DNA of 64,000 bases, taken from assembly GCA_019637095.1 (NCBI GenBank), contig JAHBWG010000015.1, positions 1 through 64,000 on the forward strand, read 5' to 3'. Below the pieces are notes generated by a model. The model saw only the letters and a program-made list of their open reading frames with translations. It made no database searches and was not told the DNA's origin. This document shows, piece by piece, positions 52,144 to 60,807 of the stretch (its first letter is position 1; every line of letters begins with the position of its first letter). This DNA comes from Sandaracinaceae bacterium. GTDB taxonomy: Bacteria; Myxococcota_A; Polyangia; Polyangiales; Sandaracinaceae. The position numbers were made by a program, and so were the translations under genes.

Positions 52144-52965
52144 ATGAACAGCGACGCCGCCCGCATCGCCCGCGCGATCGAGATCTTGTCCCACCACTGG
52201 GAGGCGCCGCCGCCGCTCGGCGCGCTCGCCGCCGAGCTCGCGCTGAGCCCCGGGCACTTCCAGCGCATCTTCCGCCGGATGACCGGGGTGAGCCCGAAGC
52301 GCTTCACGCAGGCGCTCCGGGCGGAGCGAGCCGAGCGCCTGCTCGAGGACGCGGCGCCGCTGCTCGGTGCCGCGCACGGCGTGGGGCTGTCCGGGCCCGG
52401 GCGCCTGCACGACCTGATCGTCGAGGCGCGCGCGATGACCCCGGGCGAGCTGCGCCGCGCCGGAGGTGGGACCGCGATCGCGTGGGCGGTGCACCCGAGC
52501 CCGCTCGGGCCGTGCTTCGTCGCGACGACGCCGCGCGGGGTGTGCGAGCTCGCCTTCGCCGACACTCCGTCCGAGCCCCTCGCCGCGCTCCGCGCGCGCT
52601 GGCCCGAGGCGACGATCGAGCGCGATCCCAGCGCCGGCCGCGCGGTGGTCGACGCGCTCGCGCAGGCGCCCCGCGACCGCGGCCCGGTCACGCTCCACCT
52701 GCGCGGCACGAACTTCCAGCTCCGCGTGTGGACGGCGCTGCTCGCCATCCCGCCCGAGCGGGTCACGAGCTACGGCGCGCTCGCCCGCGCGCTGGGCCGA
52801 CCCGGCGCGGCGCGCGCCGTCGGTCAGGCGGTCGGCGACAACCCCGTCGCGTGGCTCGTCCCGTGTCACCGCGTCTTGCGATCGCACGGCGCGCTCGGCG
52901 GCTACCGGTGGGGCCTCGAGCGCAAGCGCGCCCTGCTCGCGCTCGAGCACGCCGCGCCCGCGTAG
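52144..52965 (+). CDS. Ada-like protein: AraC-type HTH fused to methylguanine-DNA methyltransferase
   Basis: A 273-residue DNA-repair protein. The N-terminal 100 residues are an AraC-type double helix-turn-helix (LGALAAELALSPGHFQRIFRRMTGVSPKRF). The C-terminal domain is O6-alkylguanine-DNA alkyltransferase with the acceptor Cys in VPCHRV near 240, preceded by the DNA-binding RVTSYGALARALGRPGAARAVGQAVGDNP. The N-terminal metal-binding Ada domain of E. coli is missing, as in many Ada/Ogt hybrids. The ATG has a TGGAGG site. Confidence 0.9.
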   Translation: MNSDAARIARAIEILSHHWEAPPPLGALAAELALSPGHFQRIFRRMTGVSPKRFTQALRAERAERLLEDAAPLLGAAHGVGLSGPGRLHDLIVEARAMTPGELRRAGGGTAIAWAVHPSPLGPCFVATTPRGVCELAFADTPSEPLAALRARWPEATIERDPSAGRAVVDALAQAPRDRGPVTLHLRGTNFQLRVWTALLAIPPERVTSYGALARALGRPGAARAVGQAVGDNPVAWLVPCHRVLRSHGALGGYRWGLERKRALLALEHAAPA

Positions 52966-52997
52966 TCGACGGCGAGCTCGACGCCCCGTCCAGCAGC

Positions 52998-54371
52998 TCA
53001 CCCGCCGGTGCCGAAGATGAACGGGAAGTTGACGTCGACCTCGCCGCCGTCCGGCTCGTCGAACCGCCAGCGCCGCACCTGACGCACGATGCAGCCCTCG
53101 ACGTGGCCGTTGCCCATCGTGGAGCTCGCCAGGCTCGCGCTCGACACCGTTCCGTTGCGCGCGATGCGCCAGCGGATCTCGATCCGGCCGCGGAGGTTCG
53201 GGTTGCGCTGGAACTCCGTCTCGTAGCAGTAGCGGACCGCGCTCTGGTTGCGGCGCACGACGCGCATGATCTGCTCGGGCGACAGGTAGCCGCTCACGCG
53301 CGGCGCCGCCGTGGTCATCTGCACGCGGACCTCCTGCGCCGGGCGACCCCGCGCCCCGGGCCCGCCGCTGCCGCGGCCGCCCCCCGCGCCGCGCCCCGCG
53401 CCGACGCCCGTGCCCATGGCGCCTGCTCCGAAGAGCGTCCCGCGCCCGGTCCCGCCGCCGCCCGAGCCGGTGCCGCGCAGGCCGAGGCCCCCGCTGCCGC
53501 GCCCCATCACCGTCTGCGACGAGCCGAGCCCGCCGAGCAGGTCCGCGATGCTCGGGCCCTGCAGCGCCTCCGTCAGCGCGTTCGACTGCCCCTCGCCGCC
53601 GCGGATCGCGCCGAGCAGCCCGAGGTGCGAGACGCGCTCGGCCGCGCCGCCGCCGGTGATCGGGCCCTCCATCTCGGTCTGTTCCTGCGTCGCGTCCTCG
53701 CGGCCGACGCGGCCCTCCTCTTCGGCCGCCGCCTCGCCGCCCGCCTCCTCGCGGTCCTGCAGGCCGGGATCCTCCGTGTTCGTGCCGCCCGCGTCCTCCG
53801 GCTCGTCGAGCAGGTCGTCGGGCGGCGGCGTGACCATGAACCGCCGGATCAGATCGGTCGGCAGCTCGAGCTCGTCGCGCGCCGGCGCGTCCCGCAGCGC
53901 CAGGAACAAGAGCGCCAGGAAGGCGGCGTGCAAGAAGATCGAGAGCATCAGCGCGAGCAGGCGCGCCGGCTCGGCGAGGAACTGCGGCGCGCCCATCCCG
54001 ATGCGGGGCGCGCGCTTGACCATCTGGAAGAAGACGGCGGCGCCGCCCATCGTCACGACGCCGTAGTCGTCGGGCCCGAGCGTCACCGGCTGCCCGAGCG
54101 CGCGGAGCGCGGCGACCTCGCGCCGCTGCCCGCCCACCCAGACCGCCCCGCTCAGCGAGGGCGCGAGGCGCACCGTGTAGGCCGTCCCATCCCACGAGAG
54201 CAGCGTGAGCTCGGCGTCCTCGGTGACGCCCTCGGGCAGCGGCAAGATGTGTTGATCGGTGTAGCCGAGCGTCACGTCGCGCGGCTTGTCGAGCGTCTCC
54301 TCGCGCTGGATCGTACCGCCGAAGACGAGCGCGACGCGCAGACGGCGCTCCGGAGCGCGGACCTTCGCCAT
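52998..54371 (-). CDS. AgmX-like gliding-motility envelope protein
   Basis: A 457-residue protein of the AgmX/PglI type known from myxobacterial gliding motility. The N-terminal 130 residues form an FHA-like or small beta domain, a transmembrane helix lies near 146-166, then a long Glu/Gly-rich periplasmic linker, and the C-terminal 100 residues are a TonB-like domain (LSPEQIMRVVRRNQSAVRYCYE and VEGCIVRQVRRWRFDEPDGG). It probably spans from cytoplasm to outer periplasm and transmits force or binds envelope partners. A companion gene follows the same strand upstream. Confidence 0.8.
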   Translation of the reverse strand: MAKVRAPERRLRVALVFGGTIQREETLDKPRDVTLGYTDQHILPLPEGVTEDAELTLLSWDGTAYTVRLAPSLSGAVWVGGQRREVAALRALGQPVTLGPDDYGVVTMGGAAVFFQMVKRAPRIGMGAPQFLAEPARLLALMLSIFLHAAFLALLFLALRDAPARDELELPTDLIRRFMVTPPPDDLLDEPEDAGGTNTEDPGLQDREEAGGEAAAEEEGRVGREDATQEQTEMEGPITGGGAAERVSHLGLLGAIRGGEGQSNALTEALQGPSIADLLGGLGSSQTVMGRGSGGLGLRGTGSGGGGTGRGTLFGAGAMGTGVGAGRGAGGGRGSGGPGARGRPAQEVRVQMTTAAPRVSGYLSPEQIMRVVRRNQSAVRYCYETEFQRNPNLRGRIEIRWRIARNGTVSSASLASSTMGNGHVEGCIVRQVRRWRFDEPDGGEVDVNFPFIFGTGG

Positions 54372-54383
54372 GTCAGCACGACC

Positions 54384-54791
54384 TCATCGCAGCGCCTTGC
54401 CTTGGGCCGAGCGCGACAGCTCGGGGATGAACGAACGATGCGGCAGGCGCGGCCGGTCGAACTCGGCGCGCATGCGGTTCAGGAAGTAGAGGAGCTGCGG
54501 GGACTTCAGGCGACCCTCGAGGTCGAGCCCGCTGAACCGGTAGACCTTGACCTTCTCGCCGCCCTCCGTGCGCAGCTGCGAGTCGACGTTCTGGTCGCCC
54601 TCGCCCTCGCCCTCGACGTCATCGAAGAGCGCGGCCTCGTCGCGGCCGGACGGAGGCGCGCCGCGGTCCTGCCCCATCGCGGTCGAGAACGCGCCCGACA
54701 AGAGCGCGGAGAGCACCGCGAGCGAGGCGAGGCGTCGAGGCCGGCTCACCGTCCTGGCGCTCGGTTCGGCTCCCTGTCGTCGGTCCGCCAT
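54384..54791 (-). CDS. small exported partner of AgmX-like protein, unknown function
   Basis: A 135-residue protein with an N-terminal hydrophobic signal (about 22-40), then a charged segment and a C-terminal helical part (LKSPQLLYFLNRMRAEFDRPRLPHRSFIP). It lies 12 bases before the AgmX-like gene on the same strand, and the ATG has a GGAGGAG site. The conserved-looking tail suggests a binding segment, but I cannot name a family; a link to the motility machinery is inferred from position. Confidence 0.6.
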   Translation of the reverse strand: MADRRQGAEPSARTVSRPRRLASLAVLSALLSGAFSTAMGQDRGAPPSGRDEAALFDDVEGEGEGDQNVDSQLRTEGGEKVKVYRFSGLDLEGRLKSPQLLYFLNRMRAEFDRPRLPHRSFIPELSRSAQGKALR

Positions 54792-54878
54792 CGCGCGCTC
54801 CTCCGATTCTCGACGGAGGATGCCACAACCCGGGACGGACCGAACAGGCCTCGCGTGTCCGCGTCGATGCTCGGTGTC

Positions 54879-55493
54879 CTACGCGGCGCCGAGGCCGCGG
54901 GTGACGAGCGCGCCGACGTACGCCGCGAGCTCGTCCGCGTCGATCCCCGCGGGCTCGCCCGGGTAGAGGATCGTCTGCTCGATCATCGCGAGCCCCACCG
55001 CGTTGATCGTGGCGTGCACGACGAGCCGCGCGTCGGTCTCGCGGATCTCGCCGCGCGCGATGAAGGGCCCCATGAGCTCCGAGACGACGCGGCCGGTGCG
55101 CTCGACGAACAGCCGGCGCAGCTGCGGCGCGAAGCGCGGCTCGCTCAACGACAGCGACAAGACGAAGCGCACGAACAGCCGCCAGTCGGTCTCGCGGTAG
55201 AGGTAGAGGACGAGCTGCGACAGCAGCGGCGGGACCGCGCCGAGCGTCGGCGGTGGGGGGATCTCGGCGCTCGTCTCGATCAGGGTGGGGATGTGCTCGA
55301 TGAGCTGCTCGACCAGCTCGTCCTTGGACGTGAAGTAGTGGTAGAGGCTCGGCTGCTTCACCCCGACGCGGCGGGCGAGCTCGCGCAGCGACGCGCCCGC
55401 GTAGCCGCGCTCCGCGAAGAGGCGCAGCGCCTCGCGGAGCACCGCCGCGTGCCGCTCGCCGATCGGCGCCTCACGCGCCCGCTCGTTGGCCAT
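54879..55493 (-). CDS. TetR-family transcriptional regulator
   Basis: A 204-residue repressor. The N-terminal helix-turn-helix (about 15-62: ALRLFAERGYAGASLRELARRVGVKQPSLYHYFTSKDEL) is typical of the family, and the remaining helices would form the ligand and dimer domain. It begins 23 bases inside the end of the zinc-ribbon gene, and a TACACC hexamer lies six bases before the ATG. Two palindromes in the gap at 55,820-55,859 are its likely operators, so it probably represses its own unit and perhaps the divergent AsmA-like gene. Ligand unknown. Confidence 0.85.
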   Translation of the reverse strand: MANERAREAPIGERHAAVLREALRLFAERGYAGASLRELARRVGVKQPSLYHYFTSKDELVEQLIEHIPTLIETSAEIPPPPTLGAVPPLLSQLVLYLYRETDWRLFVRFVLSLSLSEPRFAPQLRRLFVERTGRVVSELMGPFIARGEIRETDARLVVHATINAVGLAMIEQTILYPGEPAGIDADELAAYVGALVTRGLGAA

Positions 55494-55794
55494 GGCTCGG
55501 GTGTAGCAGATGCTCCGCGCGCGCCGGCGCGGGCGCCGCGACGACGTCCGCCAGGGTGCGGCCGCACCGCGCACAGGTCGGCTCCTCGCGGAGGATCGAC
55601 ACCAGCGGTCCGAACGCGAAGCCGACGAGGGCCAGGAACGGGATCGCGAACAGGATGAACGGGCCGATCATCCCCGCCCCGAGCACGAGCGTCACGAAGC
55701 CCAGCGCGGTGAGCGCCAGCGCGACCCACCAGAGGCGGGAGCGGCGGGTCACGGGGGCGGTGTGCGAGCAACGCGGGCAGGTGGTCTCGGGCAT
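55471..55794 (-). CDS. zinc-ribbon membrane protein upstream of TetR
   Basis: A 107-residue protein with one CxxC at the start (TTCPRCSH) and another in the second half (PTCARCG), together a split zinc ribbon. Between them are two hydrophobic segments (ALALTALGFVTLVLGAGMIG, FILFAIPFLALVGFAFG). It is the first gene of a unit with tetR, which overlaps its 3' end by 23 bases, and has a GAGGAG ribosome site. Function unknown. Confidence 0.6.
   Translation of the reverse strand: MPETTCPRCSHTAPVTRRSRLWWVALALTALGFVTLVLGAGMIGPFILFAIPFLALVGFAFGPLVSILREEPTCARCGRTLADVVAAPAPARAEHLLHPSHGQRAGA
55500..55505 (-). promoter_or_regulatory. -10-like hexamer TACACC, 6 bases before start at 55493
   Basis: Near match (last base C) inside the zinc-ribbon gene; could be an internal promoter for tetR. 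Confidence 0.3.
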
Positions 55795-55819
55795 GGGAGG
55801 CTCCTCGTGGTTCAGATCG

Positions 55820-55835
55820 CCTATCGGGTGATAGG
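55820..55835. promoter_or_regulatory. TetR operator candidate 1
   Basis: The palindrome CCTATC-GGGT-GATAGG lies in an unusually AT-rich gap, 26 bases before the zinc-ribbon ATG on the minus strand. Confidence 0.7.
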
Positions 55836-55836
55836 C

Positions 55837-55864
55837 AACATGGATCTATCACTCGATAGGTCAA
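55837..55864 (-). promoter_or_regulatory. promoter of zinc-ribbon/tetR unit
   Basis: The minus strand has TTGACC at 55864-55859 and CATGTT at 55842-55837 with a 16-base spacer that contains the second operator; the first operator lies just downstream of the -10. Confidence 0.45.
55846..55859. promoter_or_regulatory. TetR operator candidate 2
   Basis: The palindrome CTATC-ACTC-GATAG has the same arms as operator 1 and is centred 25 bases from it. Confidence 0.7.
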
Positions 55865-55941
55865 GGCCCTCGGTGGGTTTTTCTTCGCGGCGTCGCTTGT
55901 TAGGCTCGGTGGACGAGGACCGCGCGGTCCTCCACGGCGCG

Positions 55942-58900
55942 ATGAGTGAACGAGCGGAAGCCGACGGGGAGGAGGTGACCGGCCCCGCGGTCCGCGAGCG
56001 CCCGGTCGCGCGTCGTCGCTGGCTCCGCTGGCTCGCGCGCGGAGCGCTCGCCGGGCTGGGCGGGCTCGCGCTGCTGCTCGTCGGCGCCGTCTGGTTCGTC
56101 GAGACGGACGCCGCGCGCGGCCTCGCCGTCGACCTCGCGCGCGACGCGGGCGTCGAGCTCGACTACGACCGGCTCACGTTCGAGCCGATCGGTGGCCGGC
56201 TCGCGCTCGATGGGCTGCGGCTCGCGATGCCGGCGCGGTTCGCCGCGATCGCGCCGAGCTGGCTGACGGTCGCGCGGGTGGAGCTCTCGTGGTCGCCGTC
56301 GGCGCTCGCGGCGGGGCGCCTCCACGTCGAGCGCGCGCACGTCGAGGGGGTCGCGCTGCTGCTCGTCGCCGACGAAGAGACGGACGCGCTCTCGCTCTGG
56401 CTCGAGGGCCTGGGCCTCGACGACGCCGAGGCGGAGCCCGCGGCGCCGCTCTCCCACGCGCTCGCCGAGCTCGCGCTCCCGATGGCGCTGCGCGTCGACT
56501 CCCTCAGCGTGCGCGAGGTCCGCGTGGAGCACGTGGCGCTCGGCGCCGACGGCGCCGAGGAGCGCGCGAGCCTCGAGGGCCTCGAGCTGAGCGGCGCGCT
56601 CCGCGACGAGGGCGGCCGGCTCGCCGCGGAGCTGCGGCTGCGCTCGCCCGCGCGCGCGGAGGGCACGCGCGTGCGCTTCACCGCCGGCGAGACCGCGCTC
56701 GAGGCGGACCTCGACGTGTCGATCGACGCGGCGGTGCGCGAGGCGCGCGAGGTCGAGCTGTCCGCGGCCGTCGCGCTCACGCGCCAGACGTTCGAGGAGG
56801 CGCTGCCGCTCGCCGGCCCGATCGCGCGGCTCGGCGCCACCGCGCGCTTCGTGCCCGAGCGCGGCGAGGTCGAGCTCGCGCTGACGGAGCTCGACCTCTT
56901 CGACGGGATCGGCGCGGCGCACCTCGCGCTCGCGCTCCCGGACGGCGCGGCGCTCCCCCGCCTCGAGGGCGGCGGCGCGAGCGTGCGGATCGACGCGCTC
57001 GCGGCGCGCCTTCCGTCGGTGCTCGGGATCGCCGCGCGCGACGCGCACCTCGACCTCGAGATCGCGCCGCTGCCCGCCGGCGCGCCCGAGGGCGCGTCGC
57101 GGCTCGCCCTGCGCGTTCGCGCGGGTGAGCTCCGCCGCGACACGGGCGCCGAGGCGATCGAGCTGACGGGGCTCGCGCTCGCGCTCGACGCCGAGCTCGA
57201 CCCCGAGCGCGTGACGGCGCGCCTGCGGGCGCCGGTCGAGCGCGTGCGCGCGCGCGCCGAGGCCGGCGCGGTGGTGCTCGAGGGCGTCGCGCTCGCGCTC
57301 GACGTACGCGACGTCGGGCTCGCGGATGCGCTGGCGGGGCGGCCGTGGTGGCGCGCGACCGGCGCGATCGAGGCGGCGCTCGACGTCCGGCGGATCCAGG
57401 CCGACGACGGCGACGCGATGGCGGTCGAGGTCCTGGGCGCCCGCGCCGCGCTCGCCGCGAGCTTGGAGGGCCGCGCGCGCTGGACGCCGAGCGCGACGCT
57501 CACGACCGGGGCCGTCCACGCCGCGCTCGACGCGACCACGCGCGTGACGCTCGCCCCGCTCGCGCTCAGCGCGCGCGCGCGCGACGCGACCCTCGACCTC
57601 GCGCAGCCGATGCGCGTCGAGGCGGAGCTCGGCGCCCCGCGGCTGGAGGTGCAGACGACGGCGCGCGAGCGGCTCGCGCTCGACGCGCCGCGCGTGACGG
57701 TGCGCGCCACCGTGCGCAGCCCCGAGCGCTTCGACGTGCGCGCCGACGTCCGCGCGCGCGCGTTCGACGCGAGCGCGCCGGGGCGCTCGCTGACGCTGCG
57801 CGAGCTCGCGCTCGAGCTCGGGCTCGATGAGGTCGAGCTCGACCTCGACGATCCCCTCGCGAGCCGCGCGCGCATCGCGCTGCGCGCCGGCGGCCGGAGG
57901 CTCGACGCGCACGAGGGGCCGCGGCACCTCGCGACCGACTCGCTCGGCGCCACGGTGCGCGGGCGCTGGCGCGGAGGCGAGCCGTCGTCGTTCACCGCGT
58001 CGGTCCCGCTCGGCGCCGTGCGCATCGCCGAGGACCGCGGCGCGCCGCGGACCCTGCTCGCGCCCGGCACCCTCGAGCTGACGGTGAGCGAGCTCGCGCT
58101 CGACGCGCGCGCCCTCGCGCGCTCGCGCGTCGCGCTGAGCGCGCGAGGGCGCTTCGCGCCGCTCACGCTCGAAGCGTCGGCGCGGCTGGCCGGCGGCGCG
58201 GGCGAGGTCTCGGTCCACGCGAGCGCCACGCCGCTCCACGCGCTGCTCGCCGCGCTGCTCGGCCCGAGCGGCGTGCCCGGCGGCGTCGATCTGCACCGGA
58301 GCGGCCTCGAGCTCACCCTGCGCGGGACCTACCGCGGCCTCGACACCGACGCGCCGGTGCTCGACCACCAGCTGCGAGGTGACCTGCGAGCGCTGGAGCT
58401 CCGTCACCCCGGCGTCGAGGTCGCCCTCCCGCACGCCGGGCTCACCGTCACGCACCACGGCGCGGGCGACGCGCACCGGCTCGAGCTGCGCGCGAGCTTC
58501 GATCGGCTCGCGATCGACGGCGAGACGCTGTCGCGCCCGATCACGATCGAGGCCACGGCGCGCGGCGACCTCGCCGCGCACGACGCCCACGTCGAGGCCA
58601 CGCTCGGCGGGCCCGGCGCGCTGCGAGGGCAGCTCGTGCTCGACGCGCGCGCGCCCGCGGGCGGTGACCTCCAGATCTCGGAGCGGGTGACGCTCTCGGG
58701 CCTCGGCGCCGTCGCCGGCCTGATCCCGACGCGGATCCGCGACGCCCACCCGGTCGACCACGACGCGCTCGCGCTCGAGGTCACCGGCGAGGGCACCCTC
58801 GTCGGCTTCCTCGCGCCGGACCGGAGCGGCCCGTCACAGGCGTGGGACGGCGCGTTCCGGCATCGCGGCGAGGCGACCCTGCGCGGCGTCCGCTACCACC

Positions 58901-60237
58901 CCGAGGGGCTCACCATCGCGGCCCCCGAGGTGCGGCTGACGCTCGACTCGAGCGGGGACGACGACCACCTCTTCGCCGAGGCGACCCTGCGCGTCCCGCG
59001 CCTCGACTACGAGGACGCGACGCACCACGTCGTCGTCCACGACGGGCTCCAGCGCCTGCACGTGCGCACCGAGGGCGAGCTGACGCACGGCGGGCGCGTC
59101 GTCGTCGAGACGGACGGGCGCCTCGCGCGTGTAGAGCAAGACTTCTTGCCTGCGTACCCCATGGAGGACGTCTCGCTCGAGGCGCGCCTCTGTGTCGACG
59201 CGCTCGACTCGCTCGAGCTCGAGCGCCTCGTGCTCGACAACCCGCGCGGCGGCACGCGCCTCGAGCTGTCGAAGCGGCTCGCGCGCTCGCGCGCGGTCGA
59301 TACCGAGAGCGCATCGGGCGAGCGTCGGCGCGTGCGCGGCGGCCAGTACGTCTCGCTGCGCGGCCAGCTCGTCCAGGACCTCGCGCGCATCGACGGCTCG
59401 CCCGAGACGCTCCGCGCGCGCGGGCGCCTCGTCGCGCCGTTCTCCGCGGACTCCGGCGACGGATCGCTCTTCCGGGTCCACGCGACGGTGCGCCTCGAGG
59501 ACGTGGACGTCGCGCTCCCGGAGCTCGGCCTCGCGGTCGAGGGCGTGCGCGCGAGCGTCCCCGTCGAGGAGGCGCTCGAGTGGACGGCGGAGGGCGGCTT
59601 CGCCGTCGTGCCGAACACCGAGCGCAACCCGTTCGCGCGCGTCCGCTTCCAGGACGTGCAGGCGTTCATGCGCGAGGACAGCCACGTCGAGGTCCGCCGC
59701 GTGCGCTGGCGCGACCTCGAGCTCGGCCCGATCGCCGGCAGCCTCGAGGTCGACCGCAACGTCTTCATCGTGCGCAGCGTCCGCGTCGAGCGCGGGCCCG
59801 CGCTGATCACCGGGCAGCTCGTGGTCGACTACCTGCCCGGCGCCGAGCGCCTCCAGTTCCGTGGCAACGTCACCGGCCTGCGCACCGAGGGCTCGGACGA
59901 TCCGCTCGACGCGAACGCGGCGATCGTCTTCGACCCCGCGCGGCTCGAGGTCGACGGGCGCGTGCAGATCGTCCGCATCGGCGGCGCGCACCTGCGCGAG
60001 CTGCTCGACATGCTCGACCCGTTCCGCGAGAACCCCTCGCTCAACACGTTGCGGACCACGCTCGACTTCGGCTACCCCGAGCGCGTGCGCCTCGGGCTCT
60101 CGCGCGGGCTGATGTCCATGCACGTCGAGCTCGGCGGACCGCTCGGCTCGCTCCTTCAGATCGGCGAGATCCGTGGGATCGCGCTCGGTCCGTTCATGAC
60201 GCGGCACGTCGCGCCGTACCTGCCTTGGGAGGACTGA
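55942..60237 (+). CDS. AsmA/YdbH-like intermembrane lipid-transfer protein
   Basis: A 1,431-residue inner-membrane-anchored periplasmic protein. One transmembrane helix lies near 33-55, then over 1,300 residues of repeating beta-strand pattern (LSL/VEL blocks with D/E alternation), as in AsmA-superfamily proteins that form a groove carrying phospholipids to the outer membrane. The C-terminal region (ITGQLVVDYLPG, LDANAAIVFDP, GGAHLRELLDML, LGGPLGSLLQIG) is closest to YdbH. The next gene encodes a DUF1318/YdbL-like lipoprotein, as in the E. coli ydbH-ynbE-ydbL operon. The start ATG 55942 follows a TAGGCT hexamer by 35 bases. Function is inferred from these two features. Confidence 0.75.
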   Translation: MSERAEADGEEVTGPAVRERPVARRRWLRWLARGALAGLGGLALLLVGAVWFVETDAARGLAVDLARDAGVELDYDRLTFEPIGGRLALDGLRLAMPARFAAIAPSWLTVARVELSWSPSALAAGRLHVERAHVEGVALLLVADEETDALSLWLEGLGLDDAEAEPAAPLSHALAELALPMALRVDSLSVREVRVEHVALGADGAEERASLEGLELSGALRDEGGRLAAELRLRSPARAEGTRVRFTAGETALEADLDVSIDAAVREAREVELSAAVALTRQTFEEALPLAGPIARLGATARFVPERGEVELALTELDLFDGIGAAHLALALPDGAALPRLEGGGASVRIDALAARLPSVLGIAARDAHLDLEIAPLPAGAPEGASRLALRVRAGELRRDTGAEAIELTGLALALDAELDPERVTARLRAPVERVRARAEAGAVVLEGVALALDVRDVGLADALAGRPWWRATGAIEAALDVRRIQADDGDAMAVEVLGARAALAASLEGRARWTPSATLTTGAVHAALDATTRVTLAPLALSARARDATLDLAQPMRVEAELGAPRLEVQTTARERLALDAPRVTVRATVRSPERFDVRADVRARAFDASAPGRSLTLRELALELGLDEVELDLDDPLASRARIALRAGGRRLDAHEGPRHLATDSLGATVRGRWRGGEPSSFTASVPLGAVRIAEDRGAPRTLLAPGTLELTVSELALDARALARSRVALSARGRFAPLTLEASARLAGGAGEVSVHASATPLHALLAALLGPSGVPGGVDLHRSGLELTLRGTYRGLDTDAPVLDHQLRGDLRALELRHPGVEVALPHAGLTVTHHGAGDAHRLELRASFDRLAIDGETLSRPITIEATARGDLAAHDAHVEATLGGPGALRGQLVLDARAPAGGDLQISERVTLSGLGAVAGLIPTRIRDAHPVDHDALALEVTGEGTLVGFLAPDRSGPSQAWDGAFRHRGEATLRGVRYHPEGLTIAAPEVRLTLDSSGDDDHLFAEATLRVPRLDYEDATHHVVVHDGLQRLHVRTEGELTHGGRVVVETDGRLARVEQDFLPAYPMEDVSLEARLCVDALDSLELERLVLDNPRGGTRLELSKRLARSRAVDTESASGERRRVRGGQYVSLRGQLVQDLARIDGSPETLRARGRLVAPFSADSGDGSLFRVHATVRLEDVDVALPELGLAVEGVRASVPVEEALEWTAEGGFAVVPNTERNPFARVRFQDVQAFMREDSHVEVRRVRWRDLELGPIAGSLEVDRNVFIVRSVRVERGPALITGQLVVDYLPGAERLQFRGNVTGLRTEGSDDPLDANAAIVFDPARLEVDGRVQIVRIGGAHLRELLDMLDPFRENPSLNTLRTTLDFGYPERVRLGLSRGLMSMHVELGGPLGSLLQIGEIRGIALGPFMTRHVAPYLPWED

Positions 60238-60240
60238 TCG

Positions 60241-60807
60241 ATGCCGGCCGACCTGCGCGCGCTCTCAGTCGCGCTCGCGCTCACCGCGACCGCCTGTATC
60301 CGGCCGCCCGACGTCGTGCTGCTCGACGGCAAGACCGTGCTCGAGGAGCAGGCGAGCGGGGAGCTCCACCCGCTCGAGAACGATCTGCGCGAACAGGCGA
60401 TCGTGCCGCGCGGCGTCGCGCTCACTCGCGCGCAGCTCGACGAGGCGGGGACGGATCTGTCGCGCGGGACGCTGAGCAGCATCGTGCGCATCCACGGGCT
60501 CTTGCGCGCGGAGGCCGACGCGGTCGACGACCTGCTCGTGCGGCGCTGCGTCGGCGAGGCGCTGAGCGGGCTGCTCGTCGAGACCCCGCGCACCTGCGCG
60601 GGGCGCCGGCAAGAGGGCCGCGTCACCGCGATCATCCAGCGGGTGAACCGCGGGCGGCGGCAGCTCTGGCGCTACCTCCACGAGCAGCGGCCGGCGGCGA
60701 GCGAGGCCGACGTGCGGGCGACGTGGCGGCGCCATCACCTGCGCGTCGTCGTGTGCGGCGGCCAGGTGCAGGCCGACGACGGCCGCTGGGAGGTCCGCGG
60801 TTGCTGA
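60241..60807 (+). CDS. DUF1318/YdbL-like lipoprotein
   Basis: A 188-residue lipoprotein (lipobox TAC, Cys19) with the phrase LLDGKTVLEEQASGELHPLENDLREQAIVP, which resembles the start of DUF1318 proteins of myxobacteria, and helices that match the YdbL type. In E. coli YdbL assists the YdbH-YnbE lipid bridge. It begins three bases after the AsmA-like gene and ends seven bases inside the next gene. Confidence 0.65.
   Translation: MPADLRALSVALALTATACIRPPDVVLLDGKTVLEEQASGELHPLENDLREQAIVPRGVALTRAQLDEAGTDLSRGTLSSIVRIHGLLRAEADAVDDLLVRRCVGEALSGLLVETPRTCAGRRQEGRVTAIIQRVNRGRRQLWRYLHEQRPAASEADVRATWRRHHLRVVVCGGQVQADDGRWEVRGC

Noticed and set aside
55900-58761. 953-codon minus-strand open frame opposite the AsmA-like gene
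   Set aside because: Arg/Glu/Ala-rich shadow reading of a coding strand with strong third-position GC; no start signal, no domain.
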